A stretch of DNA of 9,636 bases from an uncultured beta proteobacterium (GCA_903885415.1 CAISIP010000099.1:1-9636); one strand, 5' to 3'; counted from the stretch's first letter, positions 1 to 7,240 are shown. The notes: a model not told the origin generated them from the sequence alone. Made by a program: numbers and translations.

Positions 1-435
1 GCCGGCCAGCAGCGCGGCGCCCTCATAGATTTGGTAGAAGGGGTTGGGGCAGATCACCAGCGCGCTGCCCGGCCCGGTGGGAGGATTCGGGTCGACGATG
101 GTCTGGGCCAGGGAAAACAGCGCCTCGCGCGAGCCGTTGACAGGCAGGAGCTGGCTCGCGGCGTCGAGCTCGAGCCCATAGCGGCGGCGCAACCATCCGG
201 CAAAGGCGCCGCGCAGCGCCGGCTCGCCTGCGGTGGCCGGATAAGCCGCCAGCCCGCTCGGAAGACCGTCCACCGAGGCCTGCATCGCCCGCGCGATGAA
301 GGCCGGGGTCGGATGCTTGGGTTCTCCTATGCCCAGGCTGATGGCGCGGTAAGCCGGATCGGGCGTGACGCCGGCGAACAACGCGCGCAGCCTCTCAAAA
401 GGGTACGGGTTCAAACGCTGCAGCAGGGGATTCAT
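1..435 (-). CDS. dapC: N-succinyldiaminopimelate aminotransferase, N-terminal 145 residues (3' end outside window)
   Basis: This is a PLP-dependent class I/II aminotransferase that would convert N-succinyl-2-amino-6-oxopimelate and glutamate to N-succinyl-LL-diaminopimelate, a cytoplasmic step of the succinylase route to lysine and meso-DAP for peptidoglycan. The reading frame is open from the ATG at 435 to base 1, giving 145 codons. It starts MNPLLQRLNPYPFERLRALF, followed by ISLGIGEPKHPTP (about residues 33-45), PATAGEP (66-72), the cofactor-region motif NGSREALF (100-107) and CPNPFYQIYEGAA (129-141), all characteristic of the DapC family. The PLP lysine and the substrate arginine lie beyond the left edge, so the fold is only partly seen; family members are usually near 400 residues. 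There is no convincing Shine-Dalgarno before the ATG. It is transcribed divergently from smc, and dapD/dapE might follow outside the window, which is inference. A related aminotransferase is the main alternative, but the opening sequence fits DapC closely. Confidence 0.93.
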   Translation of the reverse strand, partial: MNPLLQRLNPYPFERLRALFAGVTPDPAYRAISLGIGEPKHPTPAFIARAMQASVDGLPSGLAAYPATAGEPALRGAFAGWLRRRYGLELDAASQLLPVNGSREALFSLAQTIVDPNPPTGPGSALVICPNPFYQIYEGAALLAG

Positions 436-561
436 GGGAACAGATTATCCGGCCTAGCGTGAATAATCCACAGGGTATCATTCCACGTTAGCGGCGGGCC
501 TTGCACAGCGCGCCTTGTAAGTGCGACGCCAACCTCTGCAACAACCTGGTAACAGCCTTTC
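436..561. promoter_or_regulatory. Divergent dapC/smc intergenic region
   Basis: This 126-base gap is the only sizeable non-coding stretch in the window and must carry the promoters for dapC (leftward) and probably for the smc run (rightward). It is locally more AT-rich at 443-481 than its surroundings. Candidate -10-like elements are TATCAT at 476-481 on the plus strand and GATAAT at 449-444 on the minus strand. Neither has a good -35 at 16-18 bases, so no promoter is firmly placed. If the minus-strand element were a real -10, transcription would begin almost at the dapC ATG, giving a nearly leaderless mRNA. The region also holds a dyad (443-468) and a DnaA-box-like 9-mer (464-472), and no small ORF worth calling. 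Confidence 0.45.
443..468. repeat. Inverted repeat GATTAT-N14-ATAATC, possible operator
   Basis: GATTAT at 443-448 and ATAATC at 463-468 are exact reverse complements. Their centres are 20 bases apart, about two helical turns, and the dyad is centred near 455.5. The arms are AT-rich in a GC-rich genome. The left arm overlaps the GATAAT -10-like element that could serve dapC, so a dimeric regulator bound here could affect one or both divergent genes. That role is inference; six-base arms can arise by chance. Confidence 0.3.
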
Positions 562-3500
562 GTGCGCCTGAATTCGATCAAGCTGTCGGGCTTCAAGTCC
601 TTCGCGGAGCCCACCAATTTCATGCTGCCCGGCCAGCTGGTGGGCGTCGTGGGCCCCAACGGCTGCGGTAAGTCCAACATCATGGACGCGGTACGCTGGG
701 TGCTGGGCGAAAGCCGCGCCAGCGAGCTGCGCGGCGAATCGATGCAGGACGTCATTTTCAACGGAACCACCAGCCGCAAGCCGGCGAGCCGCTCCAGCGT
801 GGAGCTGGTGTTCGAGAACGCTGACCACCGCGCCGGAGGCCAGTGGGGCCAGTTCGCTGAAATCGCCGTCAAACGCGTCCTGACGCGCGACGGTACCAGC
901 AGCTATTACATCAACAACCAGCCGGTGCGCCGGCGCGATGTCCAGGATGTCTTCCTCGGAACCGGGCTGGGCCCGCGCGCTTACGCCATCATCGGACAGG
1001 GCACCATCAGCCGGATCATCGAGTCCAAGCCCGAGGAACTGCGGCTTTTCCTGGAGGAGGCCGCCGGCGTTTCCAAGTACAAGGAACGGCGGCGCGAGAC
1101 CGAGAACCGGCTGGCCGACACCCGCGAAAACCTGACCCGGGTCGAGGACATCCTGCGCGAACTCGGCGCCAACCTGGAGAAACTGGAGAAGCAGGCCGAG
1201 GTCGCGCAACGTTACAAGACGCTGCAATCCGATGTCGCGCTGCGCCAGCAGCAGCTGTGGTACCTCAAGCTGTGCGAGGCGCAGGCCGAGCAGGCGCGGG
1301 TATTGGTCGAAGCGCAAGGCGCGGTCAACGCGATGGAGAGCATGGTGGCCGACCTGCGCCATGTCGAGGCCGACCTGGAACTCGTGCGGCAGGCGCATTA
1401 CGCAGCCGGCGACCAGGTGAACCAGGCACAGGGTCGGCTGTACGAGGCGAGCACCGAGGTCGGGAGGCTGGAGGCCGAAATCCGCTACGTCGTCGAGGGC
1501 CGGCAGCGGGTTGTGCAGCGCCTTGGCGCGCTGCAGGAACAGGGTGCCGAATGGGCGACCCGGCGCCAGGACGCGCAGGACGAGACCGCCCGGCTCGCAG
1601 AAAGCGCGCTACTGTCGCAAGAGCAAAGCCAGGTCCTGCAGGCGCAGGCCGAGGACCATGGGCAGCAGTTGCCGGAACTTGAGGAGGCGCTGCGGATGGC
1701 GCAGTCCGGCGCCGACGCGCAGCGCTCCGCCGTCGTCTTGGTGCAGCAGCAGATCCAAGTGCTGGCGGCAGAACAGCGCAGCGTGCAGGAACAGTCGCGC
1801 CAGCTCGAAGGCCGCCGTGAGCGCATGGGCTCCGACCACAGGGCGCTTGAAGCGCCCGATCAGGCGGCGCTCGACGCGCTGCTGGCCCGGTTTACCCAGA
1901 CGCAGCAGGATGCGCTGGAGGCAGACGCCAGACTCCATGATTTGCAGGACGCGCTGCCGGCACTCGAGGAAGCCCGGCGCAGCCAGCAGGCGAGCGTCAA
2001 CGCCGAGGCGGCGCAGCAGGCCTCGCTGTCGGCCCGGCTGGAAGCGCTCAGGGCCTTGCAGGAAAAGGTCCGTACCGAGGGCAAGCTGCTGCCTTGGCTG
2101 CGCAAGCACGAGCTCGATGCCATGCAGGGCCTGTGGAGCCGCATCCATGTCGAGGCGGGCTGGGAAAATGCGCTGGAGTCGGCCCTGCGCGAGCGACTCG
2201 GGGCGCTGGAGGTGTCGCGGCTGGACATGGTGGGCGCTTTCGCGGTGGACGCGCCACCGGCGAAGCTGAGCTTCTTCAGCGCGCCGCAGGCCGGGGTCAC
2301 ACAGGGCGCTGCCGTCCTTCCCAGGTTGTCGGATCTGATACGGGTCAGCGAGGCCGGGCAGGGTGCGGTGCTGCGCGACTGGCTGCGCGGTTGCTACACG
2401 GCCGCGACGCTTGAGGACGCGCTGGCGCAGCGCGGCAAGCTGGCCGAAGGCGAGATCATTTATGTGCCGGCAGGCCACGCGGTGTCGGCCTACAGCGTCG
2501 GTTTTTATGCGCCTGATTCGGAACAGGCGGGTCTGCTGGCGCGGGCGCAGGAAATAGAACAGCTTGACCGGCAACTGCGCGCGCAGTTGCTGATGTGCGA
2601 GCAGACGCGACAGGCTTTGGCACGCGCCGAAGCGGCCTACGCGCAGGTCTCGCAGCAACTGCTGCAGTTGCGCCGCGAGGCGGCCCAGACCCAGACCGAT
2701 GCCCACGCGCTGCAGGTCGAAACGCTGCGCCAGCAGCAGCTCGCCGAGCAGACGCGCTCGCGCAAGACGCAGATCGAGGTCGACCTGGCCGAGGTCGATT
2801 CCCAGATCGACGATCTGCAGCAGCGCGGCGCCGTCGCCGAGGCCCGCTTCGAGGAGCTCGACATGCAGCTGGCCGACGCACAGGAGCGCCATGCGCAGCG
2901 CGACGACCGGGTGGTGCAGGCGCAGCGTATTTTGGGAGAAAGTCGCGAGCAGCAGCGGGCGGTGGAGCGTCAGGCGCAGGAGGCGGCGTTCGCGCTGCGT
3001 AGCCTGCAGGCACGCGGGGAAGAACTCGCCCGGGCGATCGAGACCGCGTCGCAGCAGGCGCAGGCGATCGCCGAAGAAAGGGAGCGCGCCGAGGCCGAGC
3101 TGACTCGCCTGAGTGACGCCGCCGCGCAGGCCGGCTTGCAGGACGCGCTGGCGCTCAAGCTCGAGCGTGAAGGCGCGCTGGCGCTCAAGCGCAGCGAGTA
3201 CGACGACCTGACCGCCAAGCTGCGCGCGAGCGACGAGCGCCGCCTGCAGCTGGAGCGCGCGCTCGATCCGCTGCGCCAGCGCATCACCGAGTTTCAGTTG
3301 AAGGAGCAGGCGGCGCGGCTGGGCTGCGAGCAGTACCAACAACTGCTCATCGAGGCTGCGGTGCAGACCGAGGCGCTGGCGGCGTCGATCGAACAGGGCA
3401 AGGTGCGCCTTAGCGGTTTGCAGGCGTCGATCGACCGCATCAACGTTGAAGTGGCGGCGCTCGGCGCGGTCAACCTGGCAGCGCTCGACGAATTGGCGAG

Positions 3501-4071
3501 CGCGCGCGAGCGCAAGCAGTTTCTGGATGCGCAGTCGGCCGACCTGAACGAGGCCATGGCGACGCTTGAGGACGCCATCCGCAAGATAGACGGCGAGACC
3601 CGCGAGCTGTTGTCTGCGACATTCAACGCGGTGAATCAGCACTTTGGCAGGATGTTCCCCGAGCTGTTTGGCGGCGGCAACGCGCGGCTGGTGATCACCG
3701 GCGAGGAAATTCTGGACTCCGGCGTGCAGGTGATCGCCCAGCCGCCGGGCAAGAAAAACCAGACTATCCATCTGCTGTCCGGGGGCGAGAAAGCGCTCAC
3801 GGCCATCGCCCTGGTATTTGCCATTTTTCAGCTCAACCCGGCGCCTTTTTGCCTGCTTGACGAAGTGGACGCGCCGCTTGACGACGCCAACACGGAGCGC
3901 TATGCCAAGCTGGTGACCAGCATGAGCCGCGAGACCCAGTTTCTGTTCATCAGTCACAACAAGATTGCCATGGAAATGGCCGAGCAGCTGATAGGAGTCA
4001 CGATGCAGGAACAGGGCGTATCCCGGATAGTTGCCGTCGACATGGACGCCGCCGTGTCCATGGTCGCCTGA
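562..4071 (+). CDS. smc: Chromosome segregation/condensin protein SMC
   Basis: SMC is the ATPase of the bacterial SMC-ScpAB condensin, which dimerises through its hinge and extrudes or compacts DNA during segregation. The 1169 residues match the usual length of about 1170. The N-terminal head has Walker A GPNGCGKSN at 31-39 and the Q-loop glutamine at 146 (IIGQG), followed by the very conserved block ESKPEELRLFLEEAAG. Coiled coil rich in Gln, Ala, Glu and Leu runs from about residue 160 to 510 and again from about 650 to 1010, flanking a hinge at about 510-645. The C-terminal head has signature LSGGEK at 1072-1077, Walker B CLLDE ending at E1101, the D-loop VDAPLDD, and H-switch H1132 in FISHN. 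The start is GTG at 562. A TAA in the same frame at 550-552 excludes any start further upstream, and the next in-frame ATG would remove the conserved first strand. No good Shine-Dalgarno is visible. It is the first gene of the plus-strand run; scpA and scpB are not in the window. Confidence 0.98.
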   Translation: MRLNSIKLSGFKSFAEPTNFMLPGQLVGVVGPNGCGKSNIMDAVRWVLGESRASELRGESMQDVIFNGTTSRKPASRSSVELVFENADHRAGGQWGQFAEIAVKRVLTRDGTSSYYINNQPVRRRDVQDVFLGTGLGPRAYAIIGQGTISRIIESKPEELRLFLEEAAGVSKYKERRRETENRLADTRENLTRVEDILRELGANLEKLEKQAEVAQRYKTLQSDVALRQQQLWYLKLCEAQAEQARVLVEAQGAVNAMESMVADLRHVEADLELVRQAHYAAGDQVNQAQGRLYEASTEVGRLEAEIRYVVEGRQRVVQRLGALQEQGAEWATRRQDAQDETARLAESALLSQEQSQVLQAQAEDHGQQLPELEEALRMAQSGADAQRSAVVLVQQQIQVLAAEQRSVQEQSRQLEGRRERMGSDHRALEAPDQAALDALLARFTQTQQDALEADARLHDLQDALPALEEARRSQQASVNAEAAQQASLSARLEALRALQEKVRTEGKLLPWLRKHELDAMQGLWSRIHVEAGWENALESALRERLGALEVSRLDMVGAFAVDAPPAKLSFFSAPQAGVTQGAAVLPRLSDLIRVSEAGQGAVLRDWLRGCYTAATLEDALAQRGKLAEGEIIYVPAGHAVSAYSVGFYAPDSEQAGLLARAQEIEQLDRQLRAQLLMCEQTRQALARAEAAYAQVSQQLLQLRREAAQTQTDAHALQVETLRQQQLAEQTRSRKTQIEVDLAEVDSQIDDLQQRGAVAEARFEELDMQLADAQERHAQRDDRVVQAQRILGESREQQRAVERQAQEAAFALRSLQARGEELARAIETASQQAQAIAEERERAEAELTRLSDAAAQAGLQDALALKLEREGALALKRSEYDDLTAKLRASDERRLQLERALDPLRQRITEFQLKEQAARLGCEQYQQLLIEAAVQTEALAASIEQGKVRLSGLQASIDRINVEVAALGAVNLAALDELASARERKQFLDAQSADLNEAMATLEDAIRKIDGETRELLSATFNAVNQHFGRMFPELFGGGNARLVITGEEILDSGVQVIAQPPGKKNQTIHLLSGGEKALTAIALVFAIFQLNPAPFCLLDEVDAPLDDANTERYAKLVTSMSRETQFLFISHNKIAMEMAEQLIGVTMQEQGVSRIVAVDMDAAVSMVA
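2571..2590. repeat. Perfect 20-bp palindrome inside smc
   Basis: GCAACTGCGCGCGCAGTTGC is identical to its own reverse complement over all 20 bases. It lies in smc just after the hinge, at the start of the returning coiled coil (residues in RQLRAQLL). In RNA it could form an 8-bp stem with a GCGC loop; in DNA it is a symmetric target. Function unknown, and codon constraint plus GC bias may suffice to explain it. Confidence 0.9.
3144..3190. repeat. 17-bp direct repeat in the SMC coiled coil (period 30)
   Basis: CGCGCTGGCGCTCAAGC occurs at 3144-3160 and again at 3174-3190, 30 bases apart, so each copy is in frame and encodes ALALK (ALALK-LEREG-ALALK). It looks like a small in-frame duplication or convergence on favoured codons in the coiled coil between hinge and C-terminal head, with no effect on the reading frame. 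Confidence 0.8.
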
Positions 4072-4077
4072 TCGCCT

Positions 4078-5112
4078 ATGGGCACGCTGCAGATTGCCCT
4101 GGCGGTGGCGGGCGGGGTCGTACTGGCCGCGGTGGTGGCGCACAGCGCCTGGTCCTCGGGCAGGATGGCGCCCCGACAGCCATTGCGGCCGCACAGTGAC
4201 GACGAACCCGAGGTCGGACCCGCTGAAGAACCGGGGCTGCGCCCGGACCCATTCGGACCGGACCAGTTCCCGTTGCCTGCGCCCGAGAGGAAGGCGGGCA
4301 TTGACGCGCTGATCGACGTGATCGCCCCGATTGCGCTGGAAGGCTTGGTATCGGGAGAGGCCGCGCTGGCGGCCTCTCCGGCAACACGGCGCGTCGGCAG
4401 CAAGCCCTTTTCCATCGAGGGCATGAACGCCGTCGATGGGCGCTGGGAAACGCCGGCTGCGGGTCAACGCTACAGCGCTTTTCAGGCGGCAGTGCAGCTC
4501 GCGAACCGATCGGGCGCGCTCAATGAAATCGAATACTCGGAGTTTGTGGTCAAGGCGCAGGCTTTCTGCGACGCGGTGAACGCGACCCCGGATTTCCCCG
4601 AGATGCTGGAGGAGGTGGCGCGCGCCCGCGAACTCGATATTTTTGCCAGCGCGCATGACGCGCAACTGGGTTTCACGCTGCGCGCACGCAGCGCGGCCTG
4701 GAGTCCGGGTTATGTGCAGCAGCATGCGTCGCGCCTGGGCTTTGTGGCAGGTGTGCTGCCCGGGCGCATGGTGATGGCGGCGAGCCGAGACGGAATGCCG
4801 CCGGTGCTGAGCCTGGCTTTCGACAGCCAGGCGGCGCTGGCCGAGGACCCGACGCAGGCCGCGATCCGGTCGTTGACGCTGGCGCTTGACGTCGCGCAGG
4901 TCGAGCGGCACGAGCAACCCTTCGAGCGCATGTGCGCTGCCGCCACCGCGCTGGCGCAGGTGATGGACGGCGCGGTGACCGACGACAACGGACAGTTGCT
5001 GTCGGTCGAAGCGATGGCCGATATCGGCTCCGAGATCGAGGCACTCTACGACACGCTTGAGGAGCGCGAACTCGCAGCCGGATCGGCGCTGGCGCGCCGG
5101 CTTTTTTCCTGA
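4078..5112 (+). CDS. zipA: ZipA-like cell division protein, FtsZ-binding, membrane-anchored
   Basis: ZipA tethers FtsZ to the inner face of the cytoplasmic membrane at the forming septum. The 344-residue protein begins with one hydrophobic segment at about residues 4-21, then an acidic Pro-rich linker at about 28-72, matching the ZipA plan of a short N-terminus, single membrane anchor and cytoplasmic C-terminal domain. The last part, about 194-330, looks like the ZipA C-terminal FtsZ-binding domain: strand, helix, strand, then IRSLTLALDVAQV, a helix around MCAAATALAQVMDGAV, and DDNGQLLSVEAMADI, resembling the E. coli stretch that ends VVLDDQRRMMTPQKL. The linker is short and there are about 120 extra residues (74-193) before that domain, which may be a divergent second copy of the fold. 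ATG 4078 follows the smc stop by 6 bases without a Shine-Dalgarno, suggesting translational coupling. Sequence similarity to E. coli ZipA is low, so the call rests on architecture, position between smc and ligA, and C-terminal pattern. Confidence 0.88.
   Translation: MGTLQIALAVAGGVVLAAVVAHSAWSSGRMAPRQPLRPHSDDEPEVGPAEEPGLRPDPFGPDQFPLPAPERKAGIDALIDVIAPIALEGLVSGEAALAASPATRRVGSKPFSIEGMNAVDGRWETPAAGQRYSAFQAAVQLANRSGALNEIEYSEFVVKAQAFCDAVNATPDFPEMLEEVARARELDIFASAHDAQLGFTLRARSAAWSPGYVQQHASRLGFVAGVLPGRMVMAASRDGMPPVLSLAFDSQAALAEDPTQAAIRSLTLALDVAQVERHEQPFERMCAAATALAQVMDGAVTDDNGQLLSVEAMADIGSEIEALYDTLEERELAAGSALARRLFS
4354..4379. repeat. Strong perfect hairpin inside zipA (11-bp stem, 4-base loop)
   Basis: GGAGAGGCCGC at 4354-4364 and its exact reverse complement at 4369-4379 enclose the loop GCTG (4365-4368). 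It is in frame in zipA and encodes GEAALAAS (residues 93-100), shortly after the Pro-rich linker. No T-run follows on either strand, so it is not a standard intrinsic terminator. It could slow translation or transcription, or be chance in alanine-rich, GC-rich code. Confidence 0.9.
4811..4832. repeat. Second hairpin inside zipA (8-bp stem, 6-base loop)
   Basis: GCCTGGCT at 4811-4818 pairs exactly with AGCCAGGC at 4825-4832 around the loop TTCGAC. It is in the coding sequence of the putative FtsZ-binding domain (around SLAFDSQAA). There is no T-run. It is weaker than the 4354-4379 hairpin and its role is unknown. Confidence 0.75.
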
Positions 5113-5125
5113 GGCTGGCTGCCCC

Positions 5126-7240
5126 ATGATCGGCGACGACGCGCTGGCACCGGGGGTGGCGGGGGATGCGGACTTGCAGGCCTTGGCGCAACAGCGCGTG
5201 CGGGCGCAGTGGCTGCGCCAGGAACTGCAACGCCATGCCCACCAGTATTACGTTCTCGACGATCCGCTGGTTCCCGACGCCGAATACGACCGCCTGTTCC
5301 AGGAACTGCAGGCGCTTGAGGCACTCGATCCGCAGCGGGCCTTGGCCGACTCGCCGACCCAGCGCGTCGGCGGCAAGGCGCTGGCGCAGTTCGCCAGCGT
5401 GCGCCACGTGGTTCCCATGCTCAGCATTCGCACCGAGACCGACACCACAGCCGCCGGCGCGCTGGCCTTTGACCTGCGGGTGCGCCGCGAACTGGGTCTG
5501 GCGGCCGACGATCCTGCGGTCGAGTATGTCGCCGAGCCCAAGTTCGACGGACTGGCGATGAGCTTGCGCTACCAGGATCGGGTGCTGGTGCAGGCTGCGA
5601 CCCGCGGCGACGGCGAGAGCGGCGAGGACGTGACGCGCAATATCCGCACCATCGAGCAGATTCCGCTGCGACTGCCTTGCGACGCGCCGGCGCTGCTTGA
5701 AGTGCGCGGCGAGGTCTATATGCGCCGTGACGACTTCGACGCGCTCAACCGGGGTCAAAGTGCCAAGATCGCCGCTGGCGCGAAGGGCGAGAAGACCTTC
5801 GTCAACCCGCGCAACGCAGCAGCCGGCGCGGTGCGCCAGCTCGACCCGGCCATCGCGGCCCAGCGACCGCTGCGTTTTTTTGCTTACGGCCTGGGCGAGG
5901 TCACCGCACCCGAGGCGGGCGGCCCGGACTTCGGCACACATTACGGCATGCTGCAGCGGCTGGCGGGCTGGGGCTTTCCGGTCTGCGATTGGGTCGCACT
6001 GGCGACGGGCGCCGATGCGCTCGCCGCTTACCACGCGCGCATCGGCGCCACGCGGGCGACGCTGGGCTACGACATAGACGGCGTTGTTTACAAGCTCAAC
6101 CGGCTCGACCTGCAGCAACGCCTGGGCTTCGTCACCCGCGAACCGCGCTGGGCGGTGGCGCACAAGTATCCGGCGCAGGAGCAGGTGACGACGGTGCAGG
6201 CGATCGACGTGCAGGTGGGACGGACCGGAAAGCTGACACCAGTGGCCAAACTCGCGCCGGTGTTTGTGGGCGGCGTGACCGTCACCAACGCCACGCTGCA
6301 CAACGAGGCCGAAGCGCGGCGCAAGGATGTGCGCGTCGGCGACAGCGTCGTCGTGCGGCGCGCCGGCGATGTGATTCCCGAGGTGGTCGCGGTGCTGCCC
6401 GAGCGCCGTGTCGCGGGCGCCCAGCCCTTTGCCATGCCGGCTTGCTGCCCGGTCTGCGGCGCGTCGGCCGTCCGCGAGGAGGGCGAGGCAGACCATCGCT
6501 GCAGCGGCGGACTTTTTTGCAGCGCGCAACGCAAGCAGGCGATCCTGCACTTCGCGCAGCGCCGCGCGGTCGAAGTTGACGGGCTCGGCGACAAGCTGGT
6601 CGAGCAGCTGGTCGACAGCGGCGCGGTGCGCACGCTGCCCGATCTGTACCGGCTTGGACTGGCGGAACTCGCCGGCCTGGATCGCATGGCCGACAAGTCT
6701 GCTGGCAAGCTGCTGGACGCCATCGAAAAATCCAAGAGTACGACGCTGGCGCGCTTCCTGTTCGGTTTGGGTATACGCCACGTGGGCGACGCGACCGCCA
6801 AAGAGCTGGCGCGCCATTTCGGCTCGCTCGACGCGATCATTCAGGCGAGCGAGCAGCAGCTGGAGGAGGTCAGCGAGGTCGGACCTGTGGTCGCACGCAG
6901 TCTGCGCACATTTTTCGACCAGCCGCACAACCGCGAAGTGCTCGCCCAGTTGCGCGCCTGCGGTTTGCACTGGAGCGAGAACGCGCCAGCGGGGGCGGCC
7001 AGCAGGCCGCTGGCTGGCAAGACCTTTGTTATCACCGGAACGCTGCCGACGATGGGGCGCGAGCAAGCGCGGGAGCTGATCGAGGCGGCAGGCGCCAAGG
7101 TGGTCGGATCGGTCAGCAAGAAGACAGACTACCTGCTCGCCGGAGCCGACGCCGGTGGCAAACTGGACAAGGCACGCGCGCTCGCCGTGGCCGTGATAGA
7201 CGAAGACGCATTGAAGGAACTGATCGATGGCGGTACGTGA
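5126..7240 (+). CDS. ligA: NAD-dependent DNA ligase LigA
   Basis: LigA seals 3'-OH/5'-phosphate nicks using NAD+, joining Okazaki fragments and completing excision repair. The 704-residue product from ATG 5126 has the full domain order. The Ia NAD-binding domain includes HQYYVLDDPLVPDAEYDRL at about 36-54. The adenylation domain has the AMP-accepting lysine K139 in KFDG, RGEVYM, DIDGVVYK ending at K323, and HKYP with K347. An OB fold follows at about 350-430. A four-cysteine zinc finger uses C441, C444, C459 and C465. The helix-hairpin-helix region includes GLGIRHVGD at 547-555, and a C-terminal BRCT domain (about 628-704) begins GKTFVITGTL. The frame stays open upstream to a TTG at 5057, but that start would overlap zipA by 56 bases; ATG 5126 lies 13 bases past the zipA stop, with a GAGG at 5111-5114 as a distant Shine-Dalgarno. 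About 24 residues precede the E. coli-like N-terminus, so a slightly later start is possible. All catalytic residues are present. Confidence 0.98.
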   Translation: MIGDDALAPGVAGDADLQALAQQRVRAQWLRQELQRHAHQYYVLDDPLVPDAEYDRLFQELQALEALDPQRALADSPTQRVGGKALAQFASVRHVVPMLSIRTETDTTAAGALAFDLRVRRELGLAADDPAVEYVAEPKFDGLAMSLRYQDRVLVQAATRGDGESGEDVTRNIRTIEQIPLRLPCDAPALLEVRGEVYMRRDDFDALNRGQSAKIAAGAKGEKTFVNPRNAAAGAVRQLDPAIAAQRPLRFFAYGLGEVTAPEAGGPDFGTHYGMLQRLAGWGFPVCDWVALATGADALAAYHARIGATRATLGYDIDGVVYKLNRLDLQQRLGFVTREPRWAVAHKYPAQEQVTTVQAIDVQVGRTGKLTPVAKLAPVFVGGVTVTNATLHNEAEARRKDVRVGDSVVVRRAGDVIPEVVAVLPERRVAGAQPFAMPACCPVCGASAVREEGEADHRCSGGLFCSAQRKQAILHFAQRRAVEVDGLGDKLVEQLVDSGAVRTLPDLYRLGLAELAGLDRMADKSAGKLLDAIEKSKSTTLARFLFGLGIRHVGDATAKELARHFGSLDAIIQASEQQLEEVSEVGPVVARSLRTFFDQPHNREVLAQLRACGLHWSENAPAGAASRPLAGKTFVITGTLPTMGREQARELIEAAGAKVVGSVSKKTDYLLAGADAGGKLDKARALAVAVIDEDALKELIDGGT
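7214..7219 (+). promoter_or_regulatory. Ribosome binding site of def, inside the end of ligA
   Basis: AAGGAA at 7214-7219 is a good Shine-Dalgarno match, 7 bases before the def ATG at 7227. It lies within the last codons of ligA, whose stop falls inside def. It is the clearest ribosome binding site in the plus-strand run, and it fixes the def start and suggests def can load ribosomes independently as well as by coupling. Confidence 0.7.

Noticed and set aside
31..462. Plus-strand open frame of 143 codons opposite dapC
   Set aside because: The opposite strand encodes an unmistakable DapC N-terminus. This frame has an Arg/Gly/Ala-rich composition typical of a shadow.
501..553. A sigma-70 promoter built on TTGCAC (501-506) or TTGTAA (515-520) for smc
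   Set aside because: No acceptable -10 hexamer lies 16-18 bases downstream of either element.
478..1398. Minus-strand open frame of 306 codons over the smc 5' end
   Set aside because: It overlaps the highly conserved smc head code and shows no family motif; it is a GC-bias shadow.
5057..5125. Upstream TTG start giving a 727-residue LigA
   Set aside because: It would overlap zipA by 56 bases and add residues not found in the ligase family. ATG at 5126 sits just after the zipA stop.
1609..5127. Antisense open frame of 1172 codons across smc and zipA
   Set aside because: It is phased exactly codon-on-codon with smc and zipA (all in the same frame), so stops could only come from the sense codons TTA, CTA and TCA, which this GC-rich genome avoids. 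The predicted protein has no recognisable domain.
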